From a virus: DNA of 38,991 nucleotides. Made by a program: the position numbers and the translations under genes. The DNA lies in IMG/VR virus record IMGVR_UViG_3300011013_000035, positions 1-38,991 of that record; one strand, written 5' to 3'. The notes under the pieces are model-generated. The model was not told the DNA's origin and ran no database searches. It saw only the letters and a list, made by a program, of their open reading frames with translations. This document shows, piece by piece, positions 15,871 to 26,200 of this stretch; positions within the stretch are counted from its first letter, which is position 1, and each line of letters begins with the position of its first letter.

Positions 15871-16553
15871 AAATTTACACGAAAGTCAAAATAAACATAG
15901 ACACCGGAAAAGTTGTTGAAGAAGATTCCTTTGAATATTACTGGCCGGTAGCGGAGTGTAAGGGCGGCGGGAGCCATGTTAATACCCAAGACAAAGAATA
16001 TAACGCCCGTATGGCGACAATAGCAGAAGCGCAACAAGTCATGGCTCAAGACTATTACGGCTGGTACAAAACAAATTACCAGCCAATGGAAACTGCACAG
16101 GTTGCAGCAAACATGGAAATGATGCCGCAAGAGACAGCGTTTCAGAAAAGCCAGGCAGAATTAGGCGCTGCAAAAAACCAGGCAGAAATAGGGTTACTTC
16201 CCCAGGAGACAGCACTCCAACAAGGGAAAATGCAAACGGCAATCGGTCTGTTGCCCCAACAGGCACAAGCTGCTTCACAGTTTTATGACGCAGCCATGAA
16301 CGGTGCCGACCCCACCCAACGAGCTAACCAGGCGCAGGCAGACGTAGCGAGTGCTTTTAACGGAACCATGCAACAAGCAAATAGGAGTCTTGCAAGAATG
16401 GGCGTAGCTCCAGATTCAGGTGCTCAAGCTGCTGCAACACAACGTAATGCTCTCGCAAAAGCTAAAGCCATCGGGGTTGCCCGAACAGGTGCAAGGACAA
16501 CCGCAGAACAAGAGAATTTTAAACGGCTTCAAGCTGCCTTTGGAGGCATATAA
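15867..16553 (+). CDS. putative internal virion (ejection) protein, 228 aa
   Basis: The start is GTG at 15867, overlapping the previous stop. After a beta-like first 40 residues, the protein is rich in Ala, Gln and Met, with repeats of the type GLLPQETALQQGK, MMPQETAFQKSQAELGAA and GLLPQQAQAA (about residues 85-140), then ANRSLARMGVAPDSGAQAAA. Such Ala/Gln-rich helical proteins with an RMG-P-S turn occur just ahead of the large internal proteins in podoviruses and are thought to be ejected with the DNA. Function inferred from composition and position. Confidence 0.65.
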   Translation: MKIYTKVKINIDTGKVVEEDSFEYYWPVAECKGGGSHVNTQDKEYNARMATIAEAQQVMAQDYYGWYKTNYQPMETAQVAANMEMMPQETAFQKSQAELGAAKNQAEIGLLPQETALQQGKMQTAIGLLPQQAQAASQFYDAAMNGADPTQRANQAQADVASAFNGTMQQANRSLARMGVAPDSGAQAAATQRNALAKAKAIGVARTGARTTAEQENFKRLQAAFGGI

Positions 16554-16810
16554 TGTATAAAATCAACAACCCACTCAACCAAGTATTCCAAGGCATGAAC
16601 CAAGCTGCTGGAACGTTCGGCTCTATGACAAAAAATATTAAACAAAACGTTCCGGGGCCAACAGTTGGGGGCGCTCTTTCTAATGGACTGGGCGGTGCTA
16701 TGGCAGGTGCAAGCTTAGGCTCATTAACAGGGGGCGCACTCGGTTTAGGCCTCGGGGCGTTTACCGGCCTCGGAGCACTGGTTGGCATAGGATCGTATTT
16801 ATTTTCATAA
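16553..16810 (+). CDS. glycine-zipper hydrophobic protein, 85 aa (possible ejection channel component)
   Basis: GGAGG lies upstream and the ATG overlaps the prior stop. Residues about 38-84 are made of Gly/Ala/Leu with many GxxxG spacings (GGAMAGAS, GGALGLGLGAF, GALVGIGSYLF), a glycine-zipper pattern of tightly packed, membrane-inserting helices. The N-terminal part is polar. It sits between two putative internal virion proteins, so it may help form a channel across the cell envelope during DNA entry. A holin is less likely here because no lysis genes adjoin it. Confidence 0.6.
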   Translation: MYKINNPLNQVFQGMNQAAGTFGSMTKNIKQNVPGPTVGGALSNGLGGAMAGASLGSLTGGALGLGLGAFTGLGALVGIGSYLFS

Positions 16811-16819
16811 GGAGGCAAC

Positions 16820-18559
16820 ATGCCTGATCAATGGGGAAGGCCAACATTAAACGACTGGATTGGTATGTCACAAGCTATGAACGGCATCCAGCAGATAGGC
16901 CAGAGATACGCAGACAGAGCGGAGCTTAAAGCCAATAAGACGCAATATAACAAGGCGCTCGCTGGATATATAGCTACCGGTAAGGCAACATCAGGTGTAA
17001 GCCCTGATATTGACACTAAAGCCGAGCAAACTTATGCAACCAAGCTGCAAGCAGAGGCTAATATTGCTAAAGCCAATGAGAACAAAGAGTATTTAGCAAA
17101 ACGAAATGGTATAGTAAATTATTTACAGAAGCATCCTGGTATACCTTTTAACAAAATACCGAAGAATCTTTATTCAGGGGCCACAGGAATGAAAGCCAAG
17201 GCAGACATTGTTAATTTAATGGCGAACACTGAGCAAGGCCGTACAGCCATTTTTAAAGCGAGGGCTCCAAGGATAAAAGCTGCTTATGAAACATTCTCTG
17301 CTGCACAACACGCTATCTCCGAATATATGAAGAAAGGGGACCTTGAAAATACTTTAAACACCATAGAAAAAGTATCAGAGGAGCTGCCCATGCCTTTTCG
17401 CATTAAAGGCTGGGCAAATAAAGAGAACCAAGTCCTTAACATCGAGCATTTAGATAGGGCTACTGGTAAGTACGTTTCATCTGGGAAGATGTCGTTACAA
17501 GAAGCGATCCACCAAGTTTCTACTACAGGTGAGAAACAATTCATAAATACGATGAACCTTCATATGGAAACAGTGAGGCAGGGAAATCACGAAGCATACC
17601 AGAAACCTATATATGCAAAAGGTTTAAACGGCAGGGGGTATCGAATTTATTCATTAAAAAAGGTACTCGATCCATCCCAAATTAATATCGAAGTTTATGA
17701 TGAAAAAACGAACGAACACTTTACCCTCCATTCATTTAAAGCCTTACATGATATGGGAATTTTTGAAGAGAAACCCGGACATGAAAAGGCAGCCTTGGCA
17801 CTCGATAAATCAAAAGTTGACTTACAGCAGTCCCAAGTGAATTTAAAGAAATCAAGAGTTGCTTTAACGGCAGCGCAGAAAAAGTTACAAAATTCTCGCG
17901 AAAAGAACTATGTGCAGATTGATGAGAATGGAAGCCCAATTCCCGGTCCGAACGGAAGCTATGTTGTCCAGAAGGCTACTCCTGAACAAGTCACAGCTTT
18001 TACAAAAACGCATAAAAACGTACATTTTGCGGAAGAGTCTCTAATCAAGGAGGGTAACGCCCTTACCAAAACTTTTTCTGATGCTGATAAGGCATGGCTG
18101 GATGATAATTCTAAGAAATTAGCAATGTTCTTAAAACCATTCTCAAAGGGTAGAAGCTTATCCAGCAGTATTTCTCTGGGTATTATCTCTGGCATGAACG
18201 GTGGAGACAATGACAACGGAGGAGCGCTCAATTTGCCGAAGGACCTTTCCAACCAACCGGCCGCAAATGCACTCGTAGCAGCGCAGAACTATTTTAATGC
18301 TCACAAGGGCCAAGAAGCCAAGCTAACCGGCCAGGCTCGTGAAAAATTCAACATAGCAAAGAACGCCCTTAGTCTATACAAGAAAATGAGGGAACGAATA
18401 CTGAACAAAGAAACTTCACAAGGTGTGCTCCCCCAACCGGCTGGGTCCAATGTTAAGTTGTCCAAAAAACACGCCATGAATGGGTACGGAAAAAGAAAGA
18501 CCCATGCAAAACAGTCAAAAAGTCCAATTGATTTATCCCAATTCGTAACGGGAGAATAG
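16820..18559 (+). CDS. putative internal virion protein, 579 aa
   Basis: ATAAGGAGG lies before the ATG. The N-terminus is helical (WIGMSQAMNGIQQIGQRYADRAELKANK); the middle has a beta-rich section (about 195-310); a long coiled coil follows with LDKSKVDLQQSQVNLKKSR (about 330-360); the C-terminal part is helical and ends in a basic tail then SPIDLSQFV. Large, helical, water-soluble proteins in this position are typical of podoviral ejection proteins. No enzymatic motif seen. The C-terminal SPIDLSQF resembles the TPIDFGKG repeats near the start of the next protein, which could be coincidence or a shared docking motif. Confidence 0.6.
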   Translation: MPDQWGRPTLNDWIGMSQAMNGIQQIGQRYADRAELKANKTQYNKALAGYIATGKATSGVSPDIDTKAEQTYATKLQAEANIAKANENKEYLAKRNGIVNYLQKHPGIPFNKIPKNLYSGATGMKAKADIVNLMANTEQGRTAIFKARAPRIKAAYETFSAAQHAISEYMKKGDLENTLNTIEKVSEELPMPFRIKGWANKENQVLNIEHLDRATGKYVSSGKMSLQEAIHQVSTTGEKQFINTMNLHMETVRQGNHEAYQKPIYAKGLNGRGYRIYSLKKVLDPSQINIEVYDEKTNEHFTLHSFKALHDMGIFEEKPGHEKAALALDKSKVDLQQSQVNLKKSRVALTAAQKKLQNSREKNYVQIDENGSPIPGPNGSYVVQKATPEQVTAFTKTHKNVHFAEESLIKEGNALTKTFSDADKAWLDDNSKKLAMFLKPFSKGRSLSSSISLGIISGMNGGDNDNGGALNLPKDLSNQPAANALVAAQNYFNAHKGQEAKLTGQAREKFNIAKNALSLYKKMRERILNKETSQGVLPQPAGSNVKLSKKHAMNGYGKRKTHAKQSKSPIDLSQFVTGE

Positions 18560-18563
18560 AAAT

Positions 18564-20290
18564 ATGAAATTCGACGTTCAAGCCGCTTTAAATGCTGGTG
18601 CAACAGACGATCAGATAGCCAAGTTCGTATGCAACAAGACTGGATATGACTATAAGGCCATGAAAGCGAAGGGCTATAACCCTGTAGATATATATCAAAC
18701 TATTCTCAACCAAGACAAGCCGGCTAAACCGTCTCAACCCAAAAAGGAAGATAACCGCTGGGGGATCACAAAGGCTGCTTCAAAAACCATAGACCAATTA
18801 GAAGGCGCAGGGTACACAGCTCTTCAAAACATTGGAGATATGACTGGCAGCGATAGTCTTAAAGCCTTTGGGGAAGCAGGCGCTAAAAATCATGAAGTTG
18901 TTAATGGGGAACTTGACACAACACCTATTGATTTTGGAAAAGGCAACTCTTCACAGACCGCTTTTGACATTAATTTTGCCCCTGCCAATACACCCGATAC
19001 AGCACCTATTGATTTTGGAAAAGGGAACTCCACGCTTCACCGGAACGAACCCCGTCAACAAGGAGAGGCTACCCCGACAATAAGCCAATGGCAGCCGTCC
19101 TTCCTTGAAAGAATGGCAGGGGAAGCAGAGATTGGCGCATACAAAAAAGCGATTGATTTTAACAAAATGATCGGATTAGGCAACTTTAAAGCAACGAAAG
19201 ACATTTTCGTAGACGATCCGACTAAAACTGTTGAAATGCTAAGCAAACGATATGGGGCAAAAACATGGGTGGGAAAACAGGTTGACTCTTTCGTGCAAAG
19301 CGCAGCGTCTCTCCCTATCGACATAGGTTCAGCGGCGCTAACGGGTGGAGCGGCTAAAGTTGCAACCGCTTCGACCGCTGTTGCAGATTGGCTCAGTGGA
19401 GTATCAAACTTTGTCTTAGGCTCTGGAATACAAGGCGCTGTCAAAGGCTATGAGAAAAACGGCATTATGGGTGCGTTAACTGGTGGGACAGAAGGGTCTG
19501 TTTTTGCCCGTGCCTATGAAATGAACCCGGCAGGAATAAAAGACAGCATTGCGAAAGCAGCCTCAAAAGATTTAGGTAAATTTGTTGCTATAGGCGTTGG
19601 GCAAACATATTACAATGCAGCCAAACAAGGCAGAATCCCCACAGCGCAAGAAGTAAATAATTCTGTAGTGCAGTCAGCGGCAATGAGTGCGGCGTTTATA
19701 ACCTTACCTTTTATTGAAAAAGCTACAAAAATTCCAGGAGACAAGATTGCAATAGGCTTACTTAACCGTCGGCTGAATAAAGCGTTTTCCAGTAATAATA
19801 TGGAAGAAGCTCAGGAAGCTATGAACAAGTTTTTTAAAGGAACAAATGTCAGTGATCAAGCCAAACAAGAAGTATTCGATGTTATGGCTAAGGCTAATGG
19901 GCCCGCTAAGGAGGACTCAACCCAGAAACAAAACCTGTTCAACGATAACGAAGATCAAAACGCAGAACCAGCGAATAGACCTGTAGCGCTTGGCGGAAGT
20001 GCGACTTCTAAAGATATCGAAAATAATGTAAAAGACTCGATTACGGCTCTCGGCGGGAGTGAAATTCCACCTGAACAGCCTATAACGGACAATCAAGAAC
20101 CGCAAGAGCAGACGGCACCCGTTCCACCTGAAACCAGCCCTGACCAGGGCCAACTTGGAGTAGAAGGAAAGAAGGAGAACTCAACAGAGACACAACCTGC
20201 CCCAGAGCAAGGGCAATCACCAGCAGAAGCGCTACCTGCCGGTTTAACTCCGGACATACCCCAGGGGACGCCCGCTGTAGCGCCAGTCCC
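18564..20290 (+). other. N-terminal region of the giant protein: two TPIDFGKGN repeats and a hydrophobic Gly/Ala zone
   Basis: The first 50 residues look like a small helical domain (DDQIAKFVCNKTGYD). After a polar linker come two copies of PIDFGKGNS, 27 residues apart. Residues about 239-319 are unusually rich in Gly, Ala, Ser and small hydrophobics (IDIGSAALTGGAAKVATAS, FVLGSGIQGAVKG, GIMGALTGGTEG), which suits membrane or channel association. Thereafter, up to about residue 575, the sequence is a Pro/Gln/Glu-rich flexible linker. Confidence 0.5.
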
Positions 20291-23200
20291 CCAGGATAAC
20301 TTAACCCCAGGCACTAAAATAACGTACAAAACAAAAAAAGGAGAAGATACCGGTACAATTATCAAAACCCACCCAACAAAACCGACCATGGTTTATATCA
20401 AAAAGTCGGATGGCAACAAGACGTACGTGTTTAAAAAAAGTATTTTAGGGGTTGAGCCTGGACCGAAAGTATCCGGCACCGAAGGGGCTGGCAAAGCTTC
20501 TCCGACTCCATTAGAAATAGTAAACACACCGGCAGAAGAACTTTATAAAAAATATCCCGAATACGGTAAAGAAGTAAAGGCAGAACAAGAAAAGGAGCAG
20601 GCTAAAAATAAAGCCAAGAGTGAAGCTGCTCGAAAAATAGACTCAGCAGTAAAGACCCTAAAAAATGAGATATTAGATTGGTCAAATAGAAAATACAAAA
20701 AGAATGACACAATGGTTTCAGCGGGCGGGATAAAAGATGACCTAAATGCGGGAACAACATCTATTAGCGCCGCTAATGAAAAAAGACGGAAAAGAAATAT
20801 CCAAGACAGGAAACGGTCTATACTCGAACTTGAGAAAATAAAAAAACGCCTTGAGAACGGTGAAGATGAACAAAAGTTATACGGTGAGTTATTAGACTCA
20901 AAATACGCCCCACTGGTTGATTTTGCTGAAAAGCAGCTTTCCGGTAAAAAGACTGTAGCCAAAGAGACCACAAAACCACAGACAAAGTCAAGTGAGAAAG
21001 AAGACAAAAAAAGACAAGCAACTATCAAAAAGATACGAACTTTTGCAACAAAGCTAAAAAAGAGTAACGAAGAAAAATATAATCAAGACAGAGAAGAAAA
21101 CACCCCTCGCAGAGCACAGATGGCCTCAAACGCACGGGCTGACGCCTCGCATGGTATCCAAGTCGCTAAGACTATGCTTAACATTGCAGACTTGCTTGAG
21201 TCCGGATACACCGGTCCTCTTGAGAAAGTCAAAACAGCAACACATGTAAAGGCCCTTGAGTCGGCCTTGCACCTTGCGCAATACGAGACCTGGAAAAAGC
21301 AAGGGCTTTCTTATGGAGAACAACAGCAAAGAAAAGGTGAACCGTTTTCCGCAGAAGATGTAAAGCATCTTAAATTTGATAGTTCAATTAGTCTCCCTGA
21401 AGGCGGGGTGAACACACTTAGAAAAGATTTAAGAAAACACTCTGGCGGTAAAAAGCTTGCATCGAAAATTCACGGGACGGAATTGAGCCCTGATCTTGCA
21501 AAAAGCTTGGTTGCTTTTGAGAAAAAAATAAAGGGGAAGGGAACACGGTTTTCTTTACCGGGGACAGTTGAAGACCAGTTGAAAGACTACAACCGCTATA
21601 AGGCAATGGGTGTTAGCAATTCAACTGAACTTAAAGCCCTTGCAAGAGAGTACATCAAGGTTCGGGAAGGCGGAATAAAAGAAGACCCCGTGAAGGAAGC
21701 TGAACGGAAACTTATCGGTACAAAACCAGGCGTCGATTTTTTCCCAACACCTAAAACAATTGCCAATGTTTTAGTCAAGCGGGCAGATATTCAAAAAGAT
21801 GATAAGGTCTTAGAACCATCAGCCGGGAAAGGTGACATTGCAGATGTTATCAAAGAAAAGCACCCTGATAGCAAGCTTGATACGGTTGAGTTAAGTCCTA
21901 CTCTTAACGAAATTCTTAAGCTTAAAAAGCATAACGTCACTGGTAGCGACTTCCTTGAGCATACAGGCGAGTATGATAAGATTATAATGAACCCGCCTTT
22001 TTCAAAGGGCATGGACGTTGACCATGTAATGCACGCTTATTCACTATTAAAGCCAGGCGGCAAAATTGTTGCCATTATGAGCGAGCATCCATTCTTCGCA
22101 AGTGATAAAAAATCTATTGCTTTTAGAGAGTGGCTTTCTGATAAGGGGACCTCTGAAAAACTACCTGAAAAATCATTTACCGGTAAAGAGGCGTTTAGGC
22201 AGACCGGCGTTAATTCAAGAGTTGTAGAAATTAAAAAACCAAACGAAGGGAAGACAGAGACACCCAAACAAGCGGCCCAACCCGAAGAGAAACGTACATA
22301 CAAACCTCGGACATGGTTTAAGCTTGGAGAAGAGGTCTCATGGGCATACAAGGACAAAACCGGAAAGAGTTCTCCGTTAAAACCGAATAAAGAAGTCTTG
22401 AAAGAGACAGCACAAAAACTTGGCATCACTGTAGCAGACGCAGAACGTGGACTTTCTGTGTATCATTCTGGCGATCCTTCATATGATGAAAATCTTTTTA
22501 AGGATAAAAAAATACCGATAGTAAGCGTTCCGAAACCGGACGCCCACGGGGAATTAAAACCGAAGCAGCCCAACAAGGCAGAGCAAAAAGCAAAAAAAGC
22601 CCCCCAGGGGGAAGAAGGCACCTCGTATCTATCTGATGGTACTCCTATTAAATTCAAATATGAGGTTGTTGACTTACCCGATCTTGTCCAATCACACGAT
22701 GTCAATGGAACACCGAACCCAGACTACACCGAAGGCAAACAGCCACGTGACCGCAGCAAAGAAGCTTATCTTTTACAAACCGATAAGTACGCTGCCAACC
22801 TCGCACCAGAGGCGCACTTAGGCAAAAGCCCTAATTTTGCGACGGGTGCACCCTTGGTATCCCCGGATAGTAACGAAATTGAAGCAGGCCATGGAAGAAC
22901 GCAAGCAATAACCAAAGCGTATAATAACCCTAACAACAACAAAGGGGCAGAATACAAAAAATGGGTAGAAACGAATGCTGCCAAATACGGGATAAAACTT
23001 GATGGAAAAATATCCCATCCTGTTTTGATCAGGCGGAGGATAACGCCTGTCGATGATATTAAAGCAATCACAGAGGGATCAAACGACTCAATAACCGCAC
23101 AGATGTCAGCCACGGAGCAAGCAAGGGTCGACTCCGGCAACCTAACGTCAAATGATTTGTCTTTGTTTAGACCGGATAATGACGGTAACATAAACGCGGC

Positions 23201-26200
23201 AAGTAACAGGCCTTTTGTTTCACGCTTTCTTAAAAAAATGACGGTTGAAGAGCAGGTCCATTATGTAGGCAAAAATGGTGAAATCACAAAACAGCTTGTA
23301 GATCGTATTCAAGCGGCAATCTTTCAGAAAGCCTATGGGTCTGATGAATTATCAGGGATGGCAACCGAAGACGCAAACCCAGATATCAAAAATATTCTAA
23401 ACGGGATGACAGCAGGTGCGGTCGATTTTGCAAAAGCAAGAGGATTAAATGGAAAAGTTGCAGACCCGATCATAAAAGATATTGTGGATGGGGTTTTATA
23501 TCTCAGGCAAGCTCAGAAAGAATACCCGGATTTAAAAGCAGGCAAGAACGCTACGAGGGCGCAGACGCAATTAGCACAAGCCTTAGCTCAACAGGATATG
23601 TTTAATGCTAAAGTTCCAAAAGAAGTGGAACAAGTTGCTTCCTTTCTTGCAGATAATATCAGGAGCGGAAAGCGTATAGGAGAGTTTTTATCTTCTGTAG
23701 GGCATTACCTTAAAAAAGGTATTGCAGACTTGAAACAAATGGACGCTTTTGGTACAAAGGATACATTAAACTCTCGTTCTTTAATTGACACAGCTTTACA
23801 ACAACTTGAGGATAAATACGATGACAAGCAACAAGACCTCTTCAGCAGACAAGCTATCGAAGAGCCAAAAGCAGCGTTTTATGGACTTGATAATGAAACA
23901 AGCGATAAAAAAGGCGAACCAGAAGAAGATTCCAAACGAAGCGCCGTTGAAACCCCCGATAAAGTAAAGGAGCCTCAAAATGGCAAAGCCAGACAACTTG
24001 ATTTATTTGAATTTCAAGCCGAAGAACTCCAAAAAGTTAAAATCCCAGGGAAGTTACAGGCAAAACAAAAAGTATCAACTACCCGTGTTGGAAGAACTAA
24101 TCTTGCCAAAGACGGCTACATCATACAAAGCCCGCAAGATGCGGCCTCGTTCTTAGCCCACCTCGTTTTAGAGCCTCAAGAAAACGCTTATTTTGTAGCT
24201 TTGGATAAAAATGGTAAGGTCCTCGAAGTTGTCCGGCATACTGTTGGGACCAGAGGGCAAAGCTTAATAGACCCTATTGCAGCAGTGACTCCGTCCTTCC
24301 GATTTAAGAACATAGACAAAATTGTCTTTGCGCATAATCATCCTTCTGGTGATATGGAGGCCTCTTCCTCCGACAAAAATATTCTTTCCAAAATAAAACA
24401 AATAGCTTCTCTTAAGAATATAGACATCCTGCCTCTTATTGTTGGGGATTCAGAGTTCATTGTTTTTAATGAACAGGGTGATACGTCAAAAGTAACCCCG
24501 ATTAAAAATACAATCAAAAAAGAGGATATACCCTTAAGCGAACGTATTTTTAGAAAACGGGTTAAAAAAACTGACAAACAAATCATGAACCACAAAGACG
24601 CCCAGAATAGATTGGAAAAGGAAGAAGACGGCTTTTTGCTTCTTAATTCAAGGAATCAAGAAACTGGTTTTTTACCCTTCCCCTCCGGGATGTCTCAAAA
24701 AGAGATCACTGCAAGAGTTTTAGAAGCAGTTGAAAAAACAAACGCTACTTCGATTCTGATTAATAATAAACCCCCTAAAAATGCCTCTGGCAGGTTATTG
24801 TTCTTAAAAAAACTTTCAGATGCTTTATTGAAAAATGATGTTAAAGTTTTTGATATTTTTTCATACACAAAAACCGGGACTGTAGTAAATGATCCGCAGG
24901 ACCTTACCCGAGACGCACAGTATAACATCGAGGACTTGAACAAGGACGATGTTCAATACCAAGTGGCTTACCATGCGTCGCCTTTTACCTGGGAAGCAGA
25001 GCCAGGGTTTCCATATGGCCGGCCAAGATTAGATAAAATCTTTAGCAAAGAAACTGTCGGAGAGGGGGCATGGGTTTTTGGAGCGGGGTGGTACTCAGGA
25101 GAATCGAAAGATGCCATTAGAAGCTATCTAAAGAGGTGGCAAGGTGATTCTTTTAGTGTCAATGGTGTTGACTATAAGGTCACAACGGAAGGCATCATTG
25201 ATGTAGAAACAAATGAAAAGCTGAAGGGCTTAGAAGATGATACTATACATTCACTGGTTGCTAACGATTTCGATAGAGAAGCAGCGATCGAAGACTTAAA
25301 ATATAGGTACAGAAATGACAAAAATACGGATATAACTTCAGCCGTTAACCTGATTAAGAATGCTTATATAAAAAATGCCGCATCTCTATACAAACTTGAT
25401 ATCCCAGACGAAATTATCCCGCACCTTTTGGATTGGGATGAACCTTTCTCTGAACAAACTGAATATGTTAAAAAAGCACTCCAACCATTAATGGAATATT
25501 TAAAAAGTACCGGTAGGTATTCTGATGATGTTTTGGACTCTTTATGGGGTGAGCAACTTTATGGTGCTGCCTCAGAGTTTGTTATAAACAAAGGGACCCC
25601 GGACTCGAACGATGAAGATATAGTGTCATCAAGATACTTAGCTTCGGTAGGCATCCCAGGCGACAAATATTTAGATGGGGAAAGTAGAAATCTTCAACGG
25701 ATAGCCCTTCGGGATGACCCTCTCTTAAAAGCACAAATGGAGAAAGACAAGAAAGAAATATTAGAAATAAAAAAGGAACTTGAAGATAACAAAAATAATA
25801 GTAATCTTCTCCCGCATTTTTTTGAATCACGGAAGGAGCGGATAGCTCTCTTAAACAGACAGATTCTTTCTACAAAGAGAACATTAGAGGCATCAAAAAG
25901 AGGGGATGGCCTCACCTACAATTATGTCCTCTGGAATCAGAAAGTAATTGATCAAACAGTTTTATTGAAACGTAATGAAAAAATTTTGGAAAGAGTTTCT
26001 TCTCAAAAAAAACAAGCAGGAATCACTGCCCCGGTAACCCTCCAAAAAGTAAAATCTTATTTCAAGTCCCTTAACCTTAAAACCGGGGTCACCCCGGAAG
26101 GCCATGTATGGGTAAGATCAAAGTCCGGTCTTGGCTTCACCGTAGAGACGGTCAAACGCTTTTCGGACAAAGAATACGAAGTTGCCATAAACTCAGGGGC

